Assembly (NCBI GenBank): GCA_003283665.1
Contig: QBWF01000003.1
Coordinates: 1 to 64,000, forward strand
Length of the DNA stretch: 64,000 nucleotides
Direction of reading: 5' to 3'
Origin: Prochlorococcus sp. AG-315-I14
GTDB taxonomy: Bacteria; Cyanobacteriota; Cyanobacteriia; PCC-6307; Cyanobiaceae
Numbering within the stretch: position 1 is the stretch's first letter; every line of letters begins with the position of its first letter. The translations under genes and the position numbers were made by a program. Positions 38,098 to 48,378 of the stretch are shown piece after piece. Under the pieces are notes generated by a model. It searched no databases and was not told the DNA's origin. It saw only the letters and a list, made by a program, of their open reading frames with translations.

Positions 38098-41010
38098 TTA
38101 ATCATTCTGAATAGCTGCTACAGTCTTTTGACATCTATAGCAAATATTTGGACAAGTATTATTACTACTTAATTCATTTACATAATGCCAGCATCTTTCA
38201 CATTTATTTCCTCTAGCTTTAGTAATCTCTATTGTGCCAATATCACTATCCTCACTTAACAAAACTTCAGCCCAAGGTTCTCCACCCAGTTGTAAATTCG
38301 AAATCAAAAACCAATCTCTTAACACGTCAACATTGTTTTCTGAATTCATAGCTAACCAGTTAATTGCCTCTTGAGTTTTTTGATCAGATATATCAATTCT
38401 AACGGCTGCTTCTAAAGAAGATCCTAATTCTTGTTTACTCCTACAACTCTCCAACATACGATTTAAGACTGTTCTAAGTTTCCGAATCTGACTAACATGA
38501 AGATTTAGACTACTATCTTTCCAAGATTGAGGAACAGTTGGCCATCCTCTTTGAAAAACAGATTCTTCCTCTAATTCATATGGTATATTCTGCCAAATAT
38601 CTTCAGCCATATGACATAAAACTGGTGCTATTAGTCCAGCTATTCTCTCTATAATCAAAGATAATACAGTCTGACATGATCTTCTTCTGAAATCAGATTT
38701 AGAACTTACATATAACCTATCTTTTGCGATATCTAAATAAAAACTAGATAAATCAACTACACAAAAATTCTGTATGGTTTGAAAGAATTTTGAGAATTCA
38801 TATTTATCAAAATAATCAGTTATCTCTGTTATTACTTCAGCAGTCCTATTAAGCATCCATTTATCTAATAATGGTAATTTAGAAATAGGAATAGAATCTT
38901 TTTTATAATCAAAATCATAAATATTCCCTAATAAATACCTAGAAGTATTGCGAATTTTTCGATAAACATCAGAAATTTGTTTCAGAATATTTGAGCCAAT
39001 AGGTACATCCACAGAATAATCAACAGAACTTACCCAAAGTCTTAAAACATCAGCACCGTAAGCAGGCTCCAACTTCTGATTTGAACCGCCATTAATGATA
39101 ATAGAAGGGTCAACAATATTCCCTAAAGATTTACTCATCTTTCTACCATTTTCATCTAATGCAAACCCATGAGTAAGAACTTTTTTAAAAGGTGCTTTCT
39201 CGTTTACGGCAACGGATGTTAGCAAAGAGGATTGAAACCATCCACGATGTTGATCAGAGCCCTCTAAATACAAATCTGCAGGGTATTTAACATTATCTTT
39301 TCCTTTGATAACTGAAGACCAACTAGAACCTGAATCAAACCAAACATCCATAGTATCAGAACCTTTTTGCCAGCGGTCTGCCTCTTTTAAATAAGAAGGT
39401 GGTAAAAGTTTTGACACTTCATATTCCCACCAAACATCAGCTCCATAAGTCTCAAATAAATTAGCTATATGCGAAATACTTTCTTCATTTAGCAAAATAT
39501 CTTTTCCATCCTTCGCGTAAAAAACTGGTATAGGAACCCCCCATGTTCTTTGTCTAGAGATACACCAATCTCCTCTTTCACTCACCATTGATTCAATCCT
39601 ATTTTTACCTGAATCTGGGAGCCATTGAACTGTTTCTATAGCGGAAAGAGCATTATCTCTAAACCCCTCAACTGAAGCAAACCATTGTTCTGTAGCTCTA
39701 AAAATTGTTGGCTTCTTAGTTCTCCAATCATAAGGGTACCTATGTTCATATGGAATTTCTTTAAGCAAAGCGCCATTAATATTTAAATCACGGATGATTT
39801 CATTATTAGCGTCTTTTAATACATTTAAGCCAGAAAATTTACCAACTTCATTTGTAAAATTACCTTTTTCATCAACTGGACAAAAAATTGGTAATTTATA
39901 TTTTATACCAGTATTAAAATCATCAACACCATGACCAGGTGCAGTATGAACTAATCCAGTTCCAGACTCAGTGGTAACATAATCCCCACCTATAACTACA
40001 GGGCTAGTCCTATCAAATAATGGATTTTTATAAATAATACCTTCCAAGAATTTCCCTTTTAATATCACTCTGCTCTTAAAAGAAATATTTATAGTTTCAC
40101 ATACTTTCGATAGAAGATCAGCTGCAGTTACTATTAATTTATCATCTGAGCTAATTGCAAAAACATAATCTAATTTCTGATTAATAGAAATTGCTAAATT
40201 AGCAGGAATAGTCCAGGGGGTTGTTGTCCAGACAGCAAGCTTAGTGTCTTTTAAAACACCCTCAGCATTAAAAAGATCGGGAGCTTGATCAAATAATTCT
40301 TTTTCTAATGATTTAGGTATTTTTTCAATTTCAAACCCTACATATATGCTTTGACTAATATGACCTGACGGATATTCTAACTCTGCCTCTGCAAGCGCTG
40401 TCCTAGAACTAGGACTCCAATGAACTGGTTTAAAACCTCGATAGACATAACCCTTAAAAGCCATCTTACCAAATAATCTAATTTGAGATGCCTCATATTT
40501 CTTATCTAAAGTTAAGTAAGGATTTTCCCAGTCTCCCCAAACTCCCCACCTTTTAAACCCCTCCATTTGATTAGATATTTGTTTTTTTGCATATATAGTT
40601 GCTTTCTTTCGCAGCTTTATAGGAGTTAATTCAGAACGTTGTGATTTATCTAAAGATTGAAGAACTTTTAACTCAATGGGTAATCCATGGCAATCCCATC
40701 CTGGAATAAAACTTACTTTTTTTCCTTGCAATATATTGAATTTATTAATTATATCTTTCAAAACTTTGTTAAGAGCATGACCCATATGAAGTTTCCCATT
40801 TGCATATGGGGGGCCATCATGCAATGTAAATAGTTCGCCAGGATTATTTAAACCCAACTTAAAATCTATTTGTTTTTCAGCCCAGAATTTTTGCAGCTCT
40901 GGTTCTCGAAAAGTTGCATTTGCTCTCATCCCAAATTTGGTTTGCAAAAGGTTGAGAGTGTTTTTGTATGAGGGACGATCTTTGTCAGTCCCTTTATTAA
41001 ACTGATTCAC
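38098..41010 (-). CDS. ileS: Isoleucyl-tRNA synthetase
   Basis: A 970-residue class I synthetase. The HIGH-type motif is [15 protein letters not shown] (about 67-81) and the KMSKS motif is [10 protein letters not shown] (about 625). The editing domain lies between them, with [13 protein letters not shown] (about 263-275) and [12 protein letters not shown]. The C-terminal zinc site CERCWHYV-x10-CPNICYRCQ is present, typical of the bacterial form. Length and domain order are complete. Confidence 0.97.
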   Translation of the reverse strand: MNQFNKGTDKDRPSYKNTLNLLQTKFGMRANATFREPELQKFWAEKQIDFKLGLNNPGELFTLHDGPPYANGKLHMGHALNKVLKDIINKFNILQGKKVSFIPGWDCHGLPIELKVLQSLDKSQRSELTPIKLRKKATIYAKKQISNQMEGFKRWGVWGDWENPYLTLDKKYEASQIRLFGKMAFKGYVYRGFKPVHWSPSSRTALAEAELEYPSGHISQSIYVGFEIEKIPKSLEKELFDQAPDLFNAEGVLKDTKLAVWTTTPWTIPANLAISINQKLDYVFAISSDDKLIVTAADLLSKVCETINISFKSRVILKGKFLEGIIYKNPLFDRTSPVVIGGDYVTTESGTGLVHTAPGHGVDDFNTGIKYKLPIFCPVDEKGNFTNEVGKFSGLNVLKDANNEIIRDLNINGALLKEIPYEHRYPYDWRTKKPTIFRATEQWFASVEGFRDNALSAIETVQWLPDSGKNRIESMVSERGDWCISRQRTWGVPIPVFYAKDGKDILLNEESISHIANLFETYGADVWWEYEVSKLLPPSYLKEADRWQKGSDTMDVWFDSGSSWSSVIKGKDNVKYPADLYLEGSDQHRGWFQSSLLTSVAVNEKAPFKKVLTHGFALDENGRKMSKSLGNIVDPSIIINGGSNQKLEPAYGADVLRLWVSSVDYSVDVPIGSNILKQISDVYRKIRNTSRYLLGNIYDFDYKKDSIPISKLPLLDKWMLNRTAEVITEITDYFDKYEFSKFFQTIQNFCVVDLSSFYLDIAKDRLYVSSKSDFRRRSCQTVLSLIIERIAGLIAPVLCHMAEDIWQNIPYELEEESVFQRGWPTVPQSWKDSSLNLHVSQIRKLRTVLNRMLESCRSKQELGSSLEAAVRIDISDQKTQEAINWLAMNSENNVDVLRDWFLISNLQLGGEPWAEVLLSEDSDIGTIEITKARGNKCERCWHYVNELSSNNTCPNICYRCQKTVAAIQND

Positions 41011-41060
41011 TTTAGAAATATTGAATAATGATTATGAACGCACAAGGCCCCTTAACCCTA

Positions 41061-41579
41061 TCAAGAAGACTCTTCATTTTTAGTAGATCCTTCATTATTG
41101 ATCTTATGAAGTTGATCATCATCTGATGGAAGAACCTTTTTGGTCTCCAATTCCTTTTTTAAATCTGGATGAACCCATTTCTTTTCACTTAAAGTTTTTT
41201 TTGGTTGATTTTTAAAAATTTTAAGCAATTCAAAAAGTCCATTACCTAACTGACCAAAAATCTGTCCAAGCTGTTTAAAGGACTGAGTCCATTTGCTAAA
41301 AGATCCTACTCTAGCTTTCTCCATACTACTCAGTTGGAACCATCTACTCTGAGAAACCTCTAATATCATTTTACCTAGAAGGGTTGCGCCAGAAATCACT
41401 AATAAGATTAATGATCCTCTAAAAAGATCATTCTCTACCAACAGTATTAAACCTAAGACTAAAAACAAACCACCCATCAACCAATCGAGAGGTCTACTTA
41501 ATTCAGTAATAATCAAAGGCAAAAGCAATATCAAGAATCCACAGAGAATAGATAAATAGGCAACAAGATAAATAAACAT
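41061..41579 (-). CDS. ycf66: Ycf66 family protein
   Basis: A 172-residue protein with up to three hydrophobic segments in its first 80 residues (about 3-26, 33-48, 54-70). It then has an amphipathic part and a charged C-terminal tail. The N-terminal LVAYLSILCGFLILLLP and the WLMGGLFLVLGLILL region match the Ycf66 family of cyanobacteria and some plastids, whose function is unknown. It lies 50 bases upstream of ileS on the same strand. Confidence 0.8.
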   Translation of the reverse strand: MFIYLVAYLSILCGFLILLLPLIITELSRPLDWLMGGLFLVLGLILLVENDLFRGSLILLVISGATLLGKMILEVSQSRWFQLSSMEKARVGSFSKWTQSFKQLGQIFGQLGNGLFELLKIFKNQPKKTLSEKKWVHPDLKKELETKKVLPSDDDQLHKINNEGSTKNEESS

Positions 41580-41795
41580 TTTTTTTAATGCTATTAATCA
41601 ATCTTGACGGGTAATTGGGTTTTTGAAAATCAAACATCGAACCTTTTAGCAAGATAATTCGAAAGATTCATGCAAATAAATGCTGAAACAGCTTTGTACG
41701 CTCTACATTCAAGAATCAAAAGATAGTCTATAAATTCTGATCAACGGACTGCTAAAGTAGGAAAAATCTCCGATGCTAATCGTTGAGATAGATTG

Positions 41796-41877
41796 GCCCA
41801 CCTGGCGGAATTGGTAGACGCGCTGGTTTTAGGTACCAGTGACTTCGGTCGTGGGAGTTCAAGTCTCCCGGTGGGCA
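41796..41877 (+). tRNA. tRNA-Leu(TAG)
   Basis: An 82-base class II tRNA. The acceptor stem is GCCCACC/GGTGGGC with discriminator A. The D-arm is GGCGGAATTGGTAGACGC. The anticodon arm is CTGGT-TTTAGGT-ACCAG with anticodon TAG. A long variable arm (TGACTTCGGTCG) follows, and the T-arm is GGGAG-TTCAAGT-CTCCC. CrtR starts 54 bases downstream. Confidence 0.96.
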
Positions 41878-41930
41878 TTTTCACTTAAAATGTTTTTCAA
41901 CTTTAAATCTAATCTAAATTTCATCAGGCA

Positions 41931-42965
41931 ATGACCCAGTGCTTATCGAGGTCTAATTCAAATGATGCCAATAAAAATCTGAAGTTATTACGTGACTGGC
42001 AAAGTGAGATCCAACAATATATAGATCCTCCTAAGCCATTCAATATTACTTTAGGTCTTTTTATTGGGGGATATATCCTTGCCTTTATAAGTGTTTGGCA
42101 ATGGTACCAAGGTAATTGGCCCTTACCAGTATTAGTTACTCTTGCTTTTCTTTCTCTTCATATGGAAGGAACAGTTATTCATGATGCATGTCATAACGCA
42201 GCGCACCCCAATAAATGGATAAATCAATTCATGGGGCACGGATCAGCAATTTTATTAGGTTTTAGCTTCCCTGTATTTACAAGAGTGCATCTTGAACATC
42301 ATAAATATGTAAATCATCCCAAAAATGACCCTGATCACATTGTGAGCACCTTTGGTCCGATATGGCTAATAGCTCCAAGATTCTTTTATCATGAATATTT
42401 TTTCTTTGAAAGAAAGCTATGGAGAAAATATGAACTAATGCAATGGGGTATAGAAAGAGGAATTTTTTTATGCATTATTCTTGCAGGAATAAAATACGGA
42501 TTCATGAATATCATTTATAATTTATGGTTTGGCCCAGCCTTAATGGTAGGAGTCACATTAGGAATATTCTTTGATTATTTACCTCACAGACCCTTTGAGT
42601 CTCGCAATAGATGGAAGAATGCCAGAGTTTATCCAAGTAGACTTATGAATATATTAATAATGGGACAAAACTATCATTTAGTTCACCATTTATGGCCATC
42701 AATTCCATGGTTTGAATATAAACCAGCATATGAAGTAACCAAACCCCTTTTAGATCAAAAAGGTTCTCCTCAAAGAATGGGTATATTCGAAACTAAAAAA
42801 GATACTGTAAATTTCCTTTACGATATTATTTTAGGAATTAGAAGTCATAAATTAAGAAGAAGTAAAATGAGATCACTTGCTAAAATATTACCAAGAAATA
42901 TTTGGAGAAAAAAATATATAAATTTAATACATAAAACAGCTATTAAGACAGAAAATCAGAAATAA
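41931..42965 (+). CDS. crtR: Beta-carotene hydroxylase
   Basis: A 344-residue membrane di-iron hydroxylase of the fatty-acid-desaturase-like CrtR type, which adds 3-hydroxyls to carotene rings to make zeaxanthin. The three histidine boxes are HDACH (84-88), HLEHH (120-124) and HLVHH (249-253). Four hydrophobic segments flank them. Zeaxanthin is a main photoprotective pigment in Prochlorococcus. It is convergent with gatC, with one base between the stop codons. Confidence 0.95.
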   Translation: MTQCLSRSNSNDANKNLKLLRDWQSEIQQYIDPPKPFNITLGLFIGGYILAFISVWQWYQGNWPLPVLVTLAFLSLHMEGTVIHDACHNAAHPNKWINQFMGHGSAILLGFSFPVFTRVHLEHHKYVNHPKNDPDHIVSTFGPIWLIAPRFFYHEYFFFERKLWRKYELMQWGIERGIFLCIILAGIKYGFMNIIYNLWFGPALMVGVTLGIFFDYLPHRPFESRNRWKNARVYPSRLMNILIMGQNYHLVHHLWPSIPWFEYKPAYEVTKPLLDQKGSPQRMGIFETKKDTVNFLYDIILGIRSHKLRRSKMRSLAKILPRNIWRKKYINLIHKTAIKTENQK

Positions 42966-42966
42966 A

Positions 42967-43260
42967 TTAGTCTGAAAGTATCTTAGGGACTCTAAAAAAA
43001 TCTCCCTCTCTCTGAGGGGCTTGATCTAATATATCCTCTCTAGAACAAGTCACTTCGACATAATCTTCCCTCATCACATTAGTGACTTCTACAGCTCTAG
43101 AGGTAGGAGAAATATTGTTGGTATCTATTTCTTGTAACTGTTCAATATAAGATAGTATCTCTTCTATTTCAACTGTATATTTTTCGATTTGATCTTCTGG
43201 TAAATTTAATCGGGATAGTTCTGCAACTTTACGAACATCTGATGAAGTTATTTTGGTCAT
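42967..43260 (-). CDS. gatC: Glutamyl-tRNA(Gln) amidotransferase subunit C
   Basis: A 97-residue GatC, the small subunit that holds GatA and GatB together in the amidotransferase that forms Gln-tRNA(Gln). Hallmarks are [20 protein letters not shown] (about 9-28), [15 protein letters not shown], and the C-terminal [18 protein letters not shown]. Upstream is a structured, gene-free region. Confidence 0.96.
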   Translation of the reverse strand: MTKITSSDVRKVAELSRLNLPEDQIEKYTVEIEEILSYIEQLQEIDTNNISPTSRAVEVTNVMREDYVEVTCSREDILDQAPQREGDFFRVPKILSD

Positions 43261-43319
43261 AATTGTGATAAGGAATTGAAAAGATCTTCATTCAATAATA
43301 TGAAAGCTTTTTCAAGAAA

Positions 43320-43475
43320 CAGATTCCATAGTATTGGTTTTACTAAACCAAGGGTCTCACCCCCTCCCATTCTGCCATTTTTATGACCCCTTAGGAAATC
43401 CTAATATTTAAGAATGCTCCTGCGGGCTCATGATCATGAGAATAATGATGTTGTCAAGTAAACTTGGTTCCAAAT
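43320..43475. promoter_or_regulatory. Cluster of inverted repeats between gatC and mpg
   Basis: The 405-base gap 43261-43665 has no credible ORF. It holds five inverted repeats in about 140 bases: TTGGTTT-TACT-AAACCAA (43334-43351), GGGT-CTC-ACCC (43352-43362), TTAGGA-AA-TCCTAA (43391-43404), the perfect palindrome CTCATGATCATGAG (43427-43440) and TTGG-TT-CCAA (43464-43473). It lies upstream of two divergent genes. It may be an operator cluster or a structured small RNA. No T-rich terminator follows on the + strand. The remaining 190 bases to mpg show nothing I recognise. Confidence 0.45.
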
Positions 43476-43665
43476 GTAAAGTCTAAGAAATTTCACTAGA
43501 AGTCGCATGATTATCTTCTTTGGGACCATATAACTCATTAGCCAATCTATAAACCTGCGAGACTAAGAACCAACTATTTGACTTACAACAAAGTCCCTCC
43601 TCCCCATAAAGCAAGATTCTCTAGTTCACCTTAAAGATTAGAGTGGGACAACTTTCAAGAAAATC

Positions 43666-44289
43666 ATTAAGGACATAAAATCATCACTTAGAAATGAATT
43701 TTTTGCTAGACCATCTTATTTGGTAGCACCAAGTTTAATTGGCTGTTTTTTAATCAAACGTTTATCAGAAAATAATTACTTGTCTGGAGTTATTGTTGAA
43801 ACAGAAGCCTATTCACAGGAAGAACCTTCCTGCCATGGTTTTTCAGGTAAAACTAAAAGAAACGAAACTCTCTTTGGTGAACCTGGTAATTTCTATATAT
43901 ACCTCTCTTATGGAATATATAACTGTATCAACATTGTTACTGGTAAAAGAAACTGGGCGAATGGAGTTCTGCTCAGGTCACTTGCAATTAAAGATGAAGA
44001 TGAACGAATAGCCTCTGGGCCAGGTTTATTAGCAAAAAGATTTGGATTAAATAGAAATCATGACAATTTACCCATATCCGTAGAGAATGGTTTTTGGATA
44101 GCTAAAGAAGCAAATTCTCAAAAGATGCTAGATATTGTTCAAACAACAAGAATTGGAATATCTCAAGCTAAAGATCTTCCTTGGCGTTGGTATCTTAAAA
44201 ACAGTAGAAGCATAAGTAAAAGAGCCAAAGGAGATAAAACTCCTTCTAAAAATCAATGTTGGTACCCAAGCTCATATGAGGGATCATGA
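43666..44289 (+). CDS. mpg: 3-methyladenine DNA glycosylase
   Basis: A DNA glycosylase of the MPG/AAG family that removes alkylated and deaminated purines. Motifs are [28 protein letters not shown] (catalytic Glu), [19 protein letters not shown] and [10 protein letters not shown]. The first ordinary start is a TTG at 43720. The in-frame codons before it encode [10 protein letters not shown], which matches the conserved family start, so translation must begin earlier. The available codons there are ATT (43666) or ATA (43675); I used 43666. The frame is open back to 43642. The 3' end overlaps pyrB by 4 bases. Confidence 0.88.
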   Translation: MKDIKSSLRNEFFARPSYLVAPSLIGCFLIKRLSENNYLSGVIVETEAYSQEEPSCHGFSGKTKRNETLFGEPGNFYIYLSYGIYNCINIVTGKRNWANGVLLRSLAIKDEDERIASGPGLLAKRFGLNRNHDNLPISVENGFWIAKEANSQKMLDIVQTTRIGISQAKDLPWRWYLKNSRSISKRAKGDKTPSKNQCWYPSSYEGS

Positions 44290-45311
44290 GTAATTGGAAA
44301 CACAAGCACATACTTGATTTATCTAAATTTTCTTTAGATGATTATAAAACTGTTTTAGAATTAACAACAAGATTCCAAGACGTTCTAACTACAAGATCAA
44401 GAAAACTTCCCGCACTTCAAGGACGATTAATCACTACCTTATTTTTTGAATCAAGCACAAGGACTCGTAGCAGTTTTGAGCTTGCAGCGAAGAGACTATC
44501 TGCTGATGTTCAGAACTTTTCTGCCGCTACTAGTTCTCTCAGTAAAGGGGAGACTCCCTTAGATACAATGCTGACTTATATTGCAATGGGAGCTGATATT
44601 TTAATAATCAGGCATGAATCAACAAATGTACCGAATGATTTAGCTCAGTATGTCGATCAGAATAATATAAATACTTCCATACTGAATGCGGGAGATGGCT
44701 TTCATAGCCATCCAAGTCAAGGTCTTTTAGATTTATTTACATTAGCAAGTTTCTTTAATCCAAATAATCCATCACCAAATAACTTATTAAATAAAAAAAT
44801 AACAATCGTTGGCGATATCCTTCATTCTAGAGTCGCCAGGTCAAATCTTTGGGCCCTGACAGGCTGTGGTGCAAATGTAACTCTTTGTGGTCCCAAAAGC
44901 CTTCTCCCTGATGAATTTTCTGACTTTGTTTTAAGCCCTCCTCCAGGACAAACTCATGACCCCATCAAAAATCGAGGTTCAATAATAATAAACAGATCTC
45001 TTAAAGAAGCCTTAAGAGGTAGTGATGCTGTTATGACACTTCGATTACAAAAGGAACGAATGCAAGAAAATATGCTTACTGATCTTGACACTTACCATAA
45101 GCATTATGGAATCACTCATGAAAGCTTAAAGTGGTGCGAGAGAAAAGTACCTGTAATGCATCCAGGTCCAGTTAATAGAGGAATAGAAATAAGCAGCCAA
45201 ATATTAGAAGATGATTCAATTAATCTGATTAAAGATCAAGTAAGTAATGGAATACCAACAAGAATGTCACTATTATATTTACTTGCAAATAGAAATATAA
45301 TTGAATCATAA
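44286..45311 (+). CDS. pyrB: Aspartate carbamoyltransferase catalytic subunit
   Basis: A 341-residue ATCase that makes carbamoyl-aspartate in pyrimidine synthesis. The carbamoyl-phosphate site [19 protein letters not shown] (about 55-73), [19 protein letters not shown] and [11 protein letters not shown] are all present. The length is somewhat above the usual 310. No regulatory PyrI gene is adjacent. It begins with an ATGA-type 4-base overlap with mpg. Confidence 0.96.
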   Translation: MSNWKHKHILDLSKFSLDDYKTVLELTTRFQDVLTTRSRKLPALQGRLITTLFFESSTRTRSSFELAAKRLSADVQNFSAATSSLSKGETPLDTMLTYIAMGADILIIRHESTNVPNDLAQYVDQNNINTSILNAGDGFHSHPSQGLLDLFTLASFFNPNNPSPNNLLNKKITIVGDILHSRVARSNLWALTGCGANVTLCGPKSLLPDEFSDFVLSPPPGQTHDPIKNRGSIIINRSLKEALRGSDAVMTLRLQKERMQENMLTDLDTYHKHYGITHESLKWCERKVPVMHPGPVNRGIEISSQILEDDSINLIKDQVSNGIPTRMSLLYLLANRNIIES

Positions 45312-45348
45312 TTAACCCAGAATTGAAAAAATTCAGAATTCCTTATAC

Positions 45349-45690
45349 CTATAAAAGCTTCAAACCTTCAGAGAAAAGTCCATAAACAATCCCAATACGA
45401 AATACATCAAAAGTTCTTATAAGTATTATGGGTTTTTCTGACCTCAAGAAAAAGAATCTCAATTGAATTAGACCTTCCAAAAATATCAAAGTAAAGAAGG
45501 CTCCTATAGGATCCATTAGAGCTAATACTCCATTTATCATTCCTAGAGAGCTTCCAATAAGAAAACCTCCTAAAAAAATAATTACTAATAAAGAATATCT
45601 TCTCCATGGATTTGCAGACCAATTTGCCAATCTATCAATCAGATTTGAGGAAAATCTATATAAAATCGTTGACTGCATTTTTGATGCCAT
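45349..45690 (-). CDS. ycf20: Ycf20-like (DUF565) membrane protein
   Basis: A 113-residue protein with two or three hydrophobic segments (about 33-52, 60-75 and 96-108). The pattern LGGFLIGSSLGMINGVLALMDPIGAFFTLIFLE matches the DUF565/Ycf20 family of cyanobacteria and plastids. Algal and plant homologues are linked to non-photochemical quenching, but the role in cyanobacteria is unclear. It is convergent with pyrB, 37 bases apart. Confidence 0.78.
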   Translation of the reverse strand: MASKMQSTILYRFSSNLIDRLANWSANPWRRYSLLVIIFLGGFLIGSSLGMINGVLALMDPIGAFFTLIFLEGLIQLRFFFLRSEKPIILIRTFDVFRIGIVYGLFSEGLKLL

Positions 45691-45947
45691 ATCTAAAAAG
45701 TGAAAGAAAAAGAAGTCAAATTAATATACAAAAACTATACAAGTAAAAGATCCAAATTTTAACTAAAGACAAATATGAAGTATAATTTAAATTATAAAAT
45801 TATTATTTCTGGAATCTTAATTAATAAAGTTAATCATATTTTATATTGAATTAAATTCCCCAAAAGCCCAAATTTTAAAAATAAAACCAAAGGGTTTTAA
45901 CCGTCCAATTTTGTTCCATGCTTCATTTAAGATAAAATCAAAATATT

Positions 45948-47207
45948 ATGACTAGCTCTACTTCACTATTTGGAAAAAAAATATTAGTTGGGGTTACGGG
46001 AAGTATCGCAGCAATAAAGACTCCTATATTAGTAAGTCGACTAATCAAAGCAGGAGCAGAAGTTAAATGTATCGTTACGCCAAACTCTACAAATTTAGTT
46101 AGCCCATTATCTTTATCAACTCTTAGTAGGAATAAATGCTTTCAAGATAAAGATCAATGGGAAGATTATCAAGCTAAACCTTTGCATATTTCCTTGGCTG
46201 AGTGGGCTGAACTAATAATTGTTGCTCCGATGAGTGCAACATCCTTATCCAAGTTCGTCCACGGAAATGCTGATGGGCTGTTAGCAAGCACACTGCTAGC
46301 AACAGATTCTCAAATAATAGTTGCGGCTGCAATGAACACTTCAATGTGGTCTAATCAATCAGTACAAGAAAACTGGAATAGCGTACAAAAAAGAGAGCAA
46401 GTTATTCCTTTAGCACCCAGCGAAGGCCTTCTAGCTTGCGACAGAATTGGGGATGGGAAAATGATTAATTTGGATATTATTGAATTAGCCTCTGAAAGTG
46501 CATTAATTTTTAAAGCACAAAATAAATTTCTGACTAAAGACTTATTAGGTCAAAGATTTCTAATATCAGCTGGTCCTACTGTCGAAGATTTAGATGCAGC
46601 AAGACAATTAACAAATAGAAGCAGCGGTCTAATGGGCGTTCTAATGTCTCACGCAGCAAAATTAAGAGGAGCAGAAGTTGATTTAGTGCATGGACCCATA
46701 ACTTTTCAAAAAGAGCTCTTGGAAGGACTACATGCTTATCCAGTAAGAACCGCAACTCAAATGCAAACAGCTATTAATGATTTACAGCCTATGGCAAATG
46801 TAATTGTTATGGCTGCAGCTGTTTGTGATTTCAAAAAAACTAATCCAAGGTATAAAAAGATTCCAAAGAACCTTCTCATCAATTCAATTTTAGAAGATCT
46901 AGAAATAACCCCAGATATAATAAAAAAACTAAGTGCAAATAAATTAAAAGGTCAAATTTTTCTCGGCTTTGCTGCAGAGACTGGAAGCGATAAAGAAATT
47001 AAAGATAAAGGCGAGCAGAAAAGAATTTCCAAAGGGTGTGAATTTCTAATGGCCAATCCAATTGATAGGAAAAACCAAGGTTTTGAGGAAAATTTCAACA
47101 GTGGCTTTTTACTAGGACCTAATAAAATGGTAAAAAACATTCTTCTTTCAACAAAACTTTCAATATCCCATCAACTTTTAGATGAAATTCAAAGCTATAA
47201 ATCATAA
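45948..47207 (+). CDS. coaBC: Bifunctional phosphopantothenoylcysteine decarboxylase/synthase
   Basis: A 419-residue CoaBC (Dfp) that makes 4-phosphopantetheine for coenzyme A. The N-terminal flavoprotein CoaC domain shows LVGVTGSIAAIKTP (about 12-25) and VAAAMNTSMW. The C-terminal CoaB domain shows ISAGPTVEDLDAARQLTNRSSG (about 206-227), the AAAVCDF region and GFAAETGS. A 257-base AT-rich gap precedes it and contains the palindrome TATAATTTAAATTATA (45781-45796). Confidence 0.96.
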   Translation: MTSSTSLFGKKILVGVTGSIAAIKTPILVSRLIKAGAEVKCIVTPNSTNLVSPLSLSTLSRNKCFQDKDQWEDYQAKPLHISLAEWAELIIVAPMSATSLSKFVHGNADGLLASTLLATDSQIIVAAAMNTSMWSNQSVQENWNSVQKREQVIPLAPSEGLLACDRIGDGKMINLDIIELASESALIFKAQNKFLTKDLLGQRFLISAGPTVEDLDAARQLTNRSSGLMGVLMSHAAKLRGAEVDLVHGPITFQKELLEGLHAYPVRTATQMQTAINDLQPMANVIVMAAAVCDFKKTNPRYKKIPKNLLINSILEDLEITPDIIKKLSANKLKGQIFLGFAAETGSDKEIKDKGEQKRISKGCEFLMANPIDRKNQGFEENFNSGFLLGPNKMVKNILLSTKLSISHQLLDEIQSYKS

Positions 47208-47382
47208 ATTTACTTAATATTTCAGTTTTGTTTTTTTTTTAATTCTTTCCTTATTTTCCCCAGAATCCCTTCAAATAAAGGCTTCTCATGAATAAAAAAG
47301 TCTTCAACCCATAATTAAAAAGCTACGGGTTGTTTAGAGCTGCAAAAGGCTTGTCGTAAGAAGTATTTAACACCTGTAGTAT

Positions 47383-47414
47383 CCCAACTGAATTAATTGG
47401 GCGGTTTCGACCGC
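47383..47414 (+). promoter_or_regulatory. Tandem hairpins in the psbO leader
   Basis: Two adjoining hairpins lie just before the psbO start at 47432: CCCAA/TTGGG (47383-47387 with 47397-47401), then GCGGT-TTCG-ACCGC (47401-47414), which has a UUCG-type tetraloop. They share one G. Their place, 17 bases ahead of the ATG, suggests a structured 5' leader that could affect translation or RNA stability. No ribosome-binding sequence is obvious between the hairpin and the ATG. Confidence 0.55.
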
Positions 47415-47431
47415 AGTCATCTAGCCCTCTC

Positions 47432-48235
47432 ATGCGATTTCGTCCTCTGCTGGCTTTGATGCTGGCTTTCTGTCTCACATTTACAACACTCCCATCAAGC
47501 GCATCTGCAGCTTTGAAAGGGCGTGAACAAGGTAATGCCCGATTTGGCAATGTTGTTAATACCGGCCAAGCAGATGCTTGCACTGTCTTACCAGCTGGCT
47601 CCTCAGGTTCTATTAATGCTGATGGTCAATTCAAAGGGTTATGCCTTCAGCCCACTGAAGTTTCAGTAAAACTTCCTGGCAATAAGAGAAATAAATCTGA
47701 TTTTGCCATATCAAAAATCATTAGTCCTCGCTTCAACACCAGTCTTGATGAAGTTTATGGAGACTTATCTGGAGGAAAATTCACTGAAAAAGGTGGTATT
47801 GATTTCTCTCTAATTACTGTTCTTGCTCCAAACGGAGAAGAGTTTCCTTTTGCTTTCTCTGTCAAAGAGATGGTTGCTGACTCTAAAAAAGGTAAGTCAA
47901 TTGAACCAGGTGCTGAGTTCTCAGGACCAACAACAACTCCTAGCTATAGATCTGCTGATTTTCTTGATCCAAAAAGTCGCGCTAAGTCAACTGGGGTTGA
48001 ATATGCTCAAGGGCTTATTGCTCTTGGTGGTGACGATGAGGATCTTGCCAGAGAAAATGTTAAAACCGATCTTGGTGGTAAAGGTCAAATAACCCTTACC
48101 GTTGAAAGTGTTGATGCTGACACTGAAGAATTTGGAGGTACTTTTGTTGCCATCCAACCCTCAGATAATGATCTTGGGTCCAAAGATCCTGTTGATATAA
48201 AAATCACTGGAAATTTCTATGGTCGTAAAGCCTAG
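47432..48235 (+). CDS. psbO: Photosystem II manganese-stabilising protein
   Basis: A 267-residue PsbO, the lumenal extrinsic subunit that stabilises the water-oxidising Mn cluster. A Sec signal peptide (about 1-27, ending ASA) precedes the mature protein. The two cysteines that form its disulfide are in DACTVLP (about 50) and GLCLQPT (about 70). Beta-barrel strands with GGIDFSLITVLAPNGEEFPFAFSVKEMV and GRKA at the end follow the family. It has its own terminator and a structured leader. Confidence 0.97.
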   Translation: MRFRPLLALMLAFCLTFTTLPSSASAALKGREQGNARFGNVVNTGQADACTVLPAGSSGSINADGQFKGLCLQPTEVSVKLPGNKRNKSDFAISKIISPRFNTSLDEVYGDLSGGKFTEKGGIDFSLITVLAPNGEEFPFAFSVKEMVADSKKGKSIEPGAEFSGPTTTPSYRSADFLDPKSRAKSTGVEYAQGLIALGGDDEDLARENVKTDLGGKGQITLTVESVDADTEEFGGTFVAIQPSDNDLGSKDPVDIKITGNFYGRKA

Positions 48236-48261
48236 TTAAAGGCAAATTATCTTTAGAAATT

Positions 48262-48298
48262 AAAAAGGGGGGGAGATCAAATTTCCTCCCTTTTTTTT
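48262..48298 (+). terminator. Intrinsic terminator after psbO
   Basis: The G-rich strand GGGGGGGA pairs with TCCTCCC (one G-T wobble) across a loop of about nine bases, followed by eight Ts (48291-48298). It starts about 30 bases after the psbO stop. Confidence 0.9.
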
Positions 48299-48378
48299 AT
48301 TGAAAGAATTATCTAAAAACAAATTTATAAATAAGGGCCCTTTATCTGGGAGAATTTTTCGGGTTAGTCAAATTAGCA

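Noticed and set aside
45781..45796. Perfect 16-bp palindrome TATAATTTAAATTATA ahead of coaBC
   Set aside because: It is made only of A and T, where palindromes are common. I could not tie it to a promoter.
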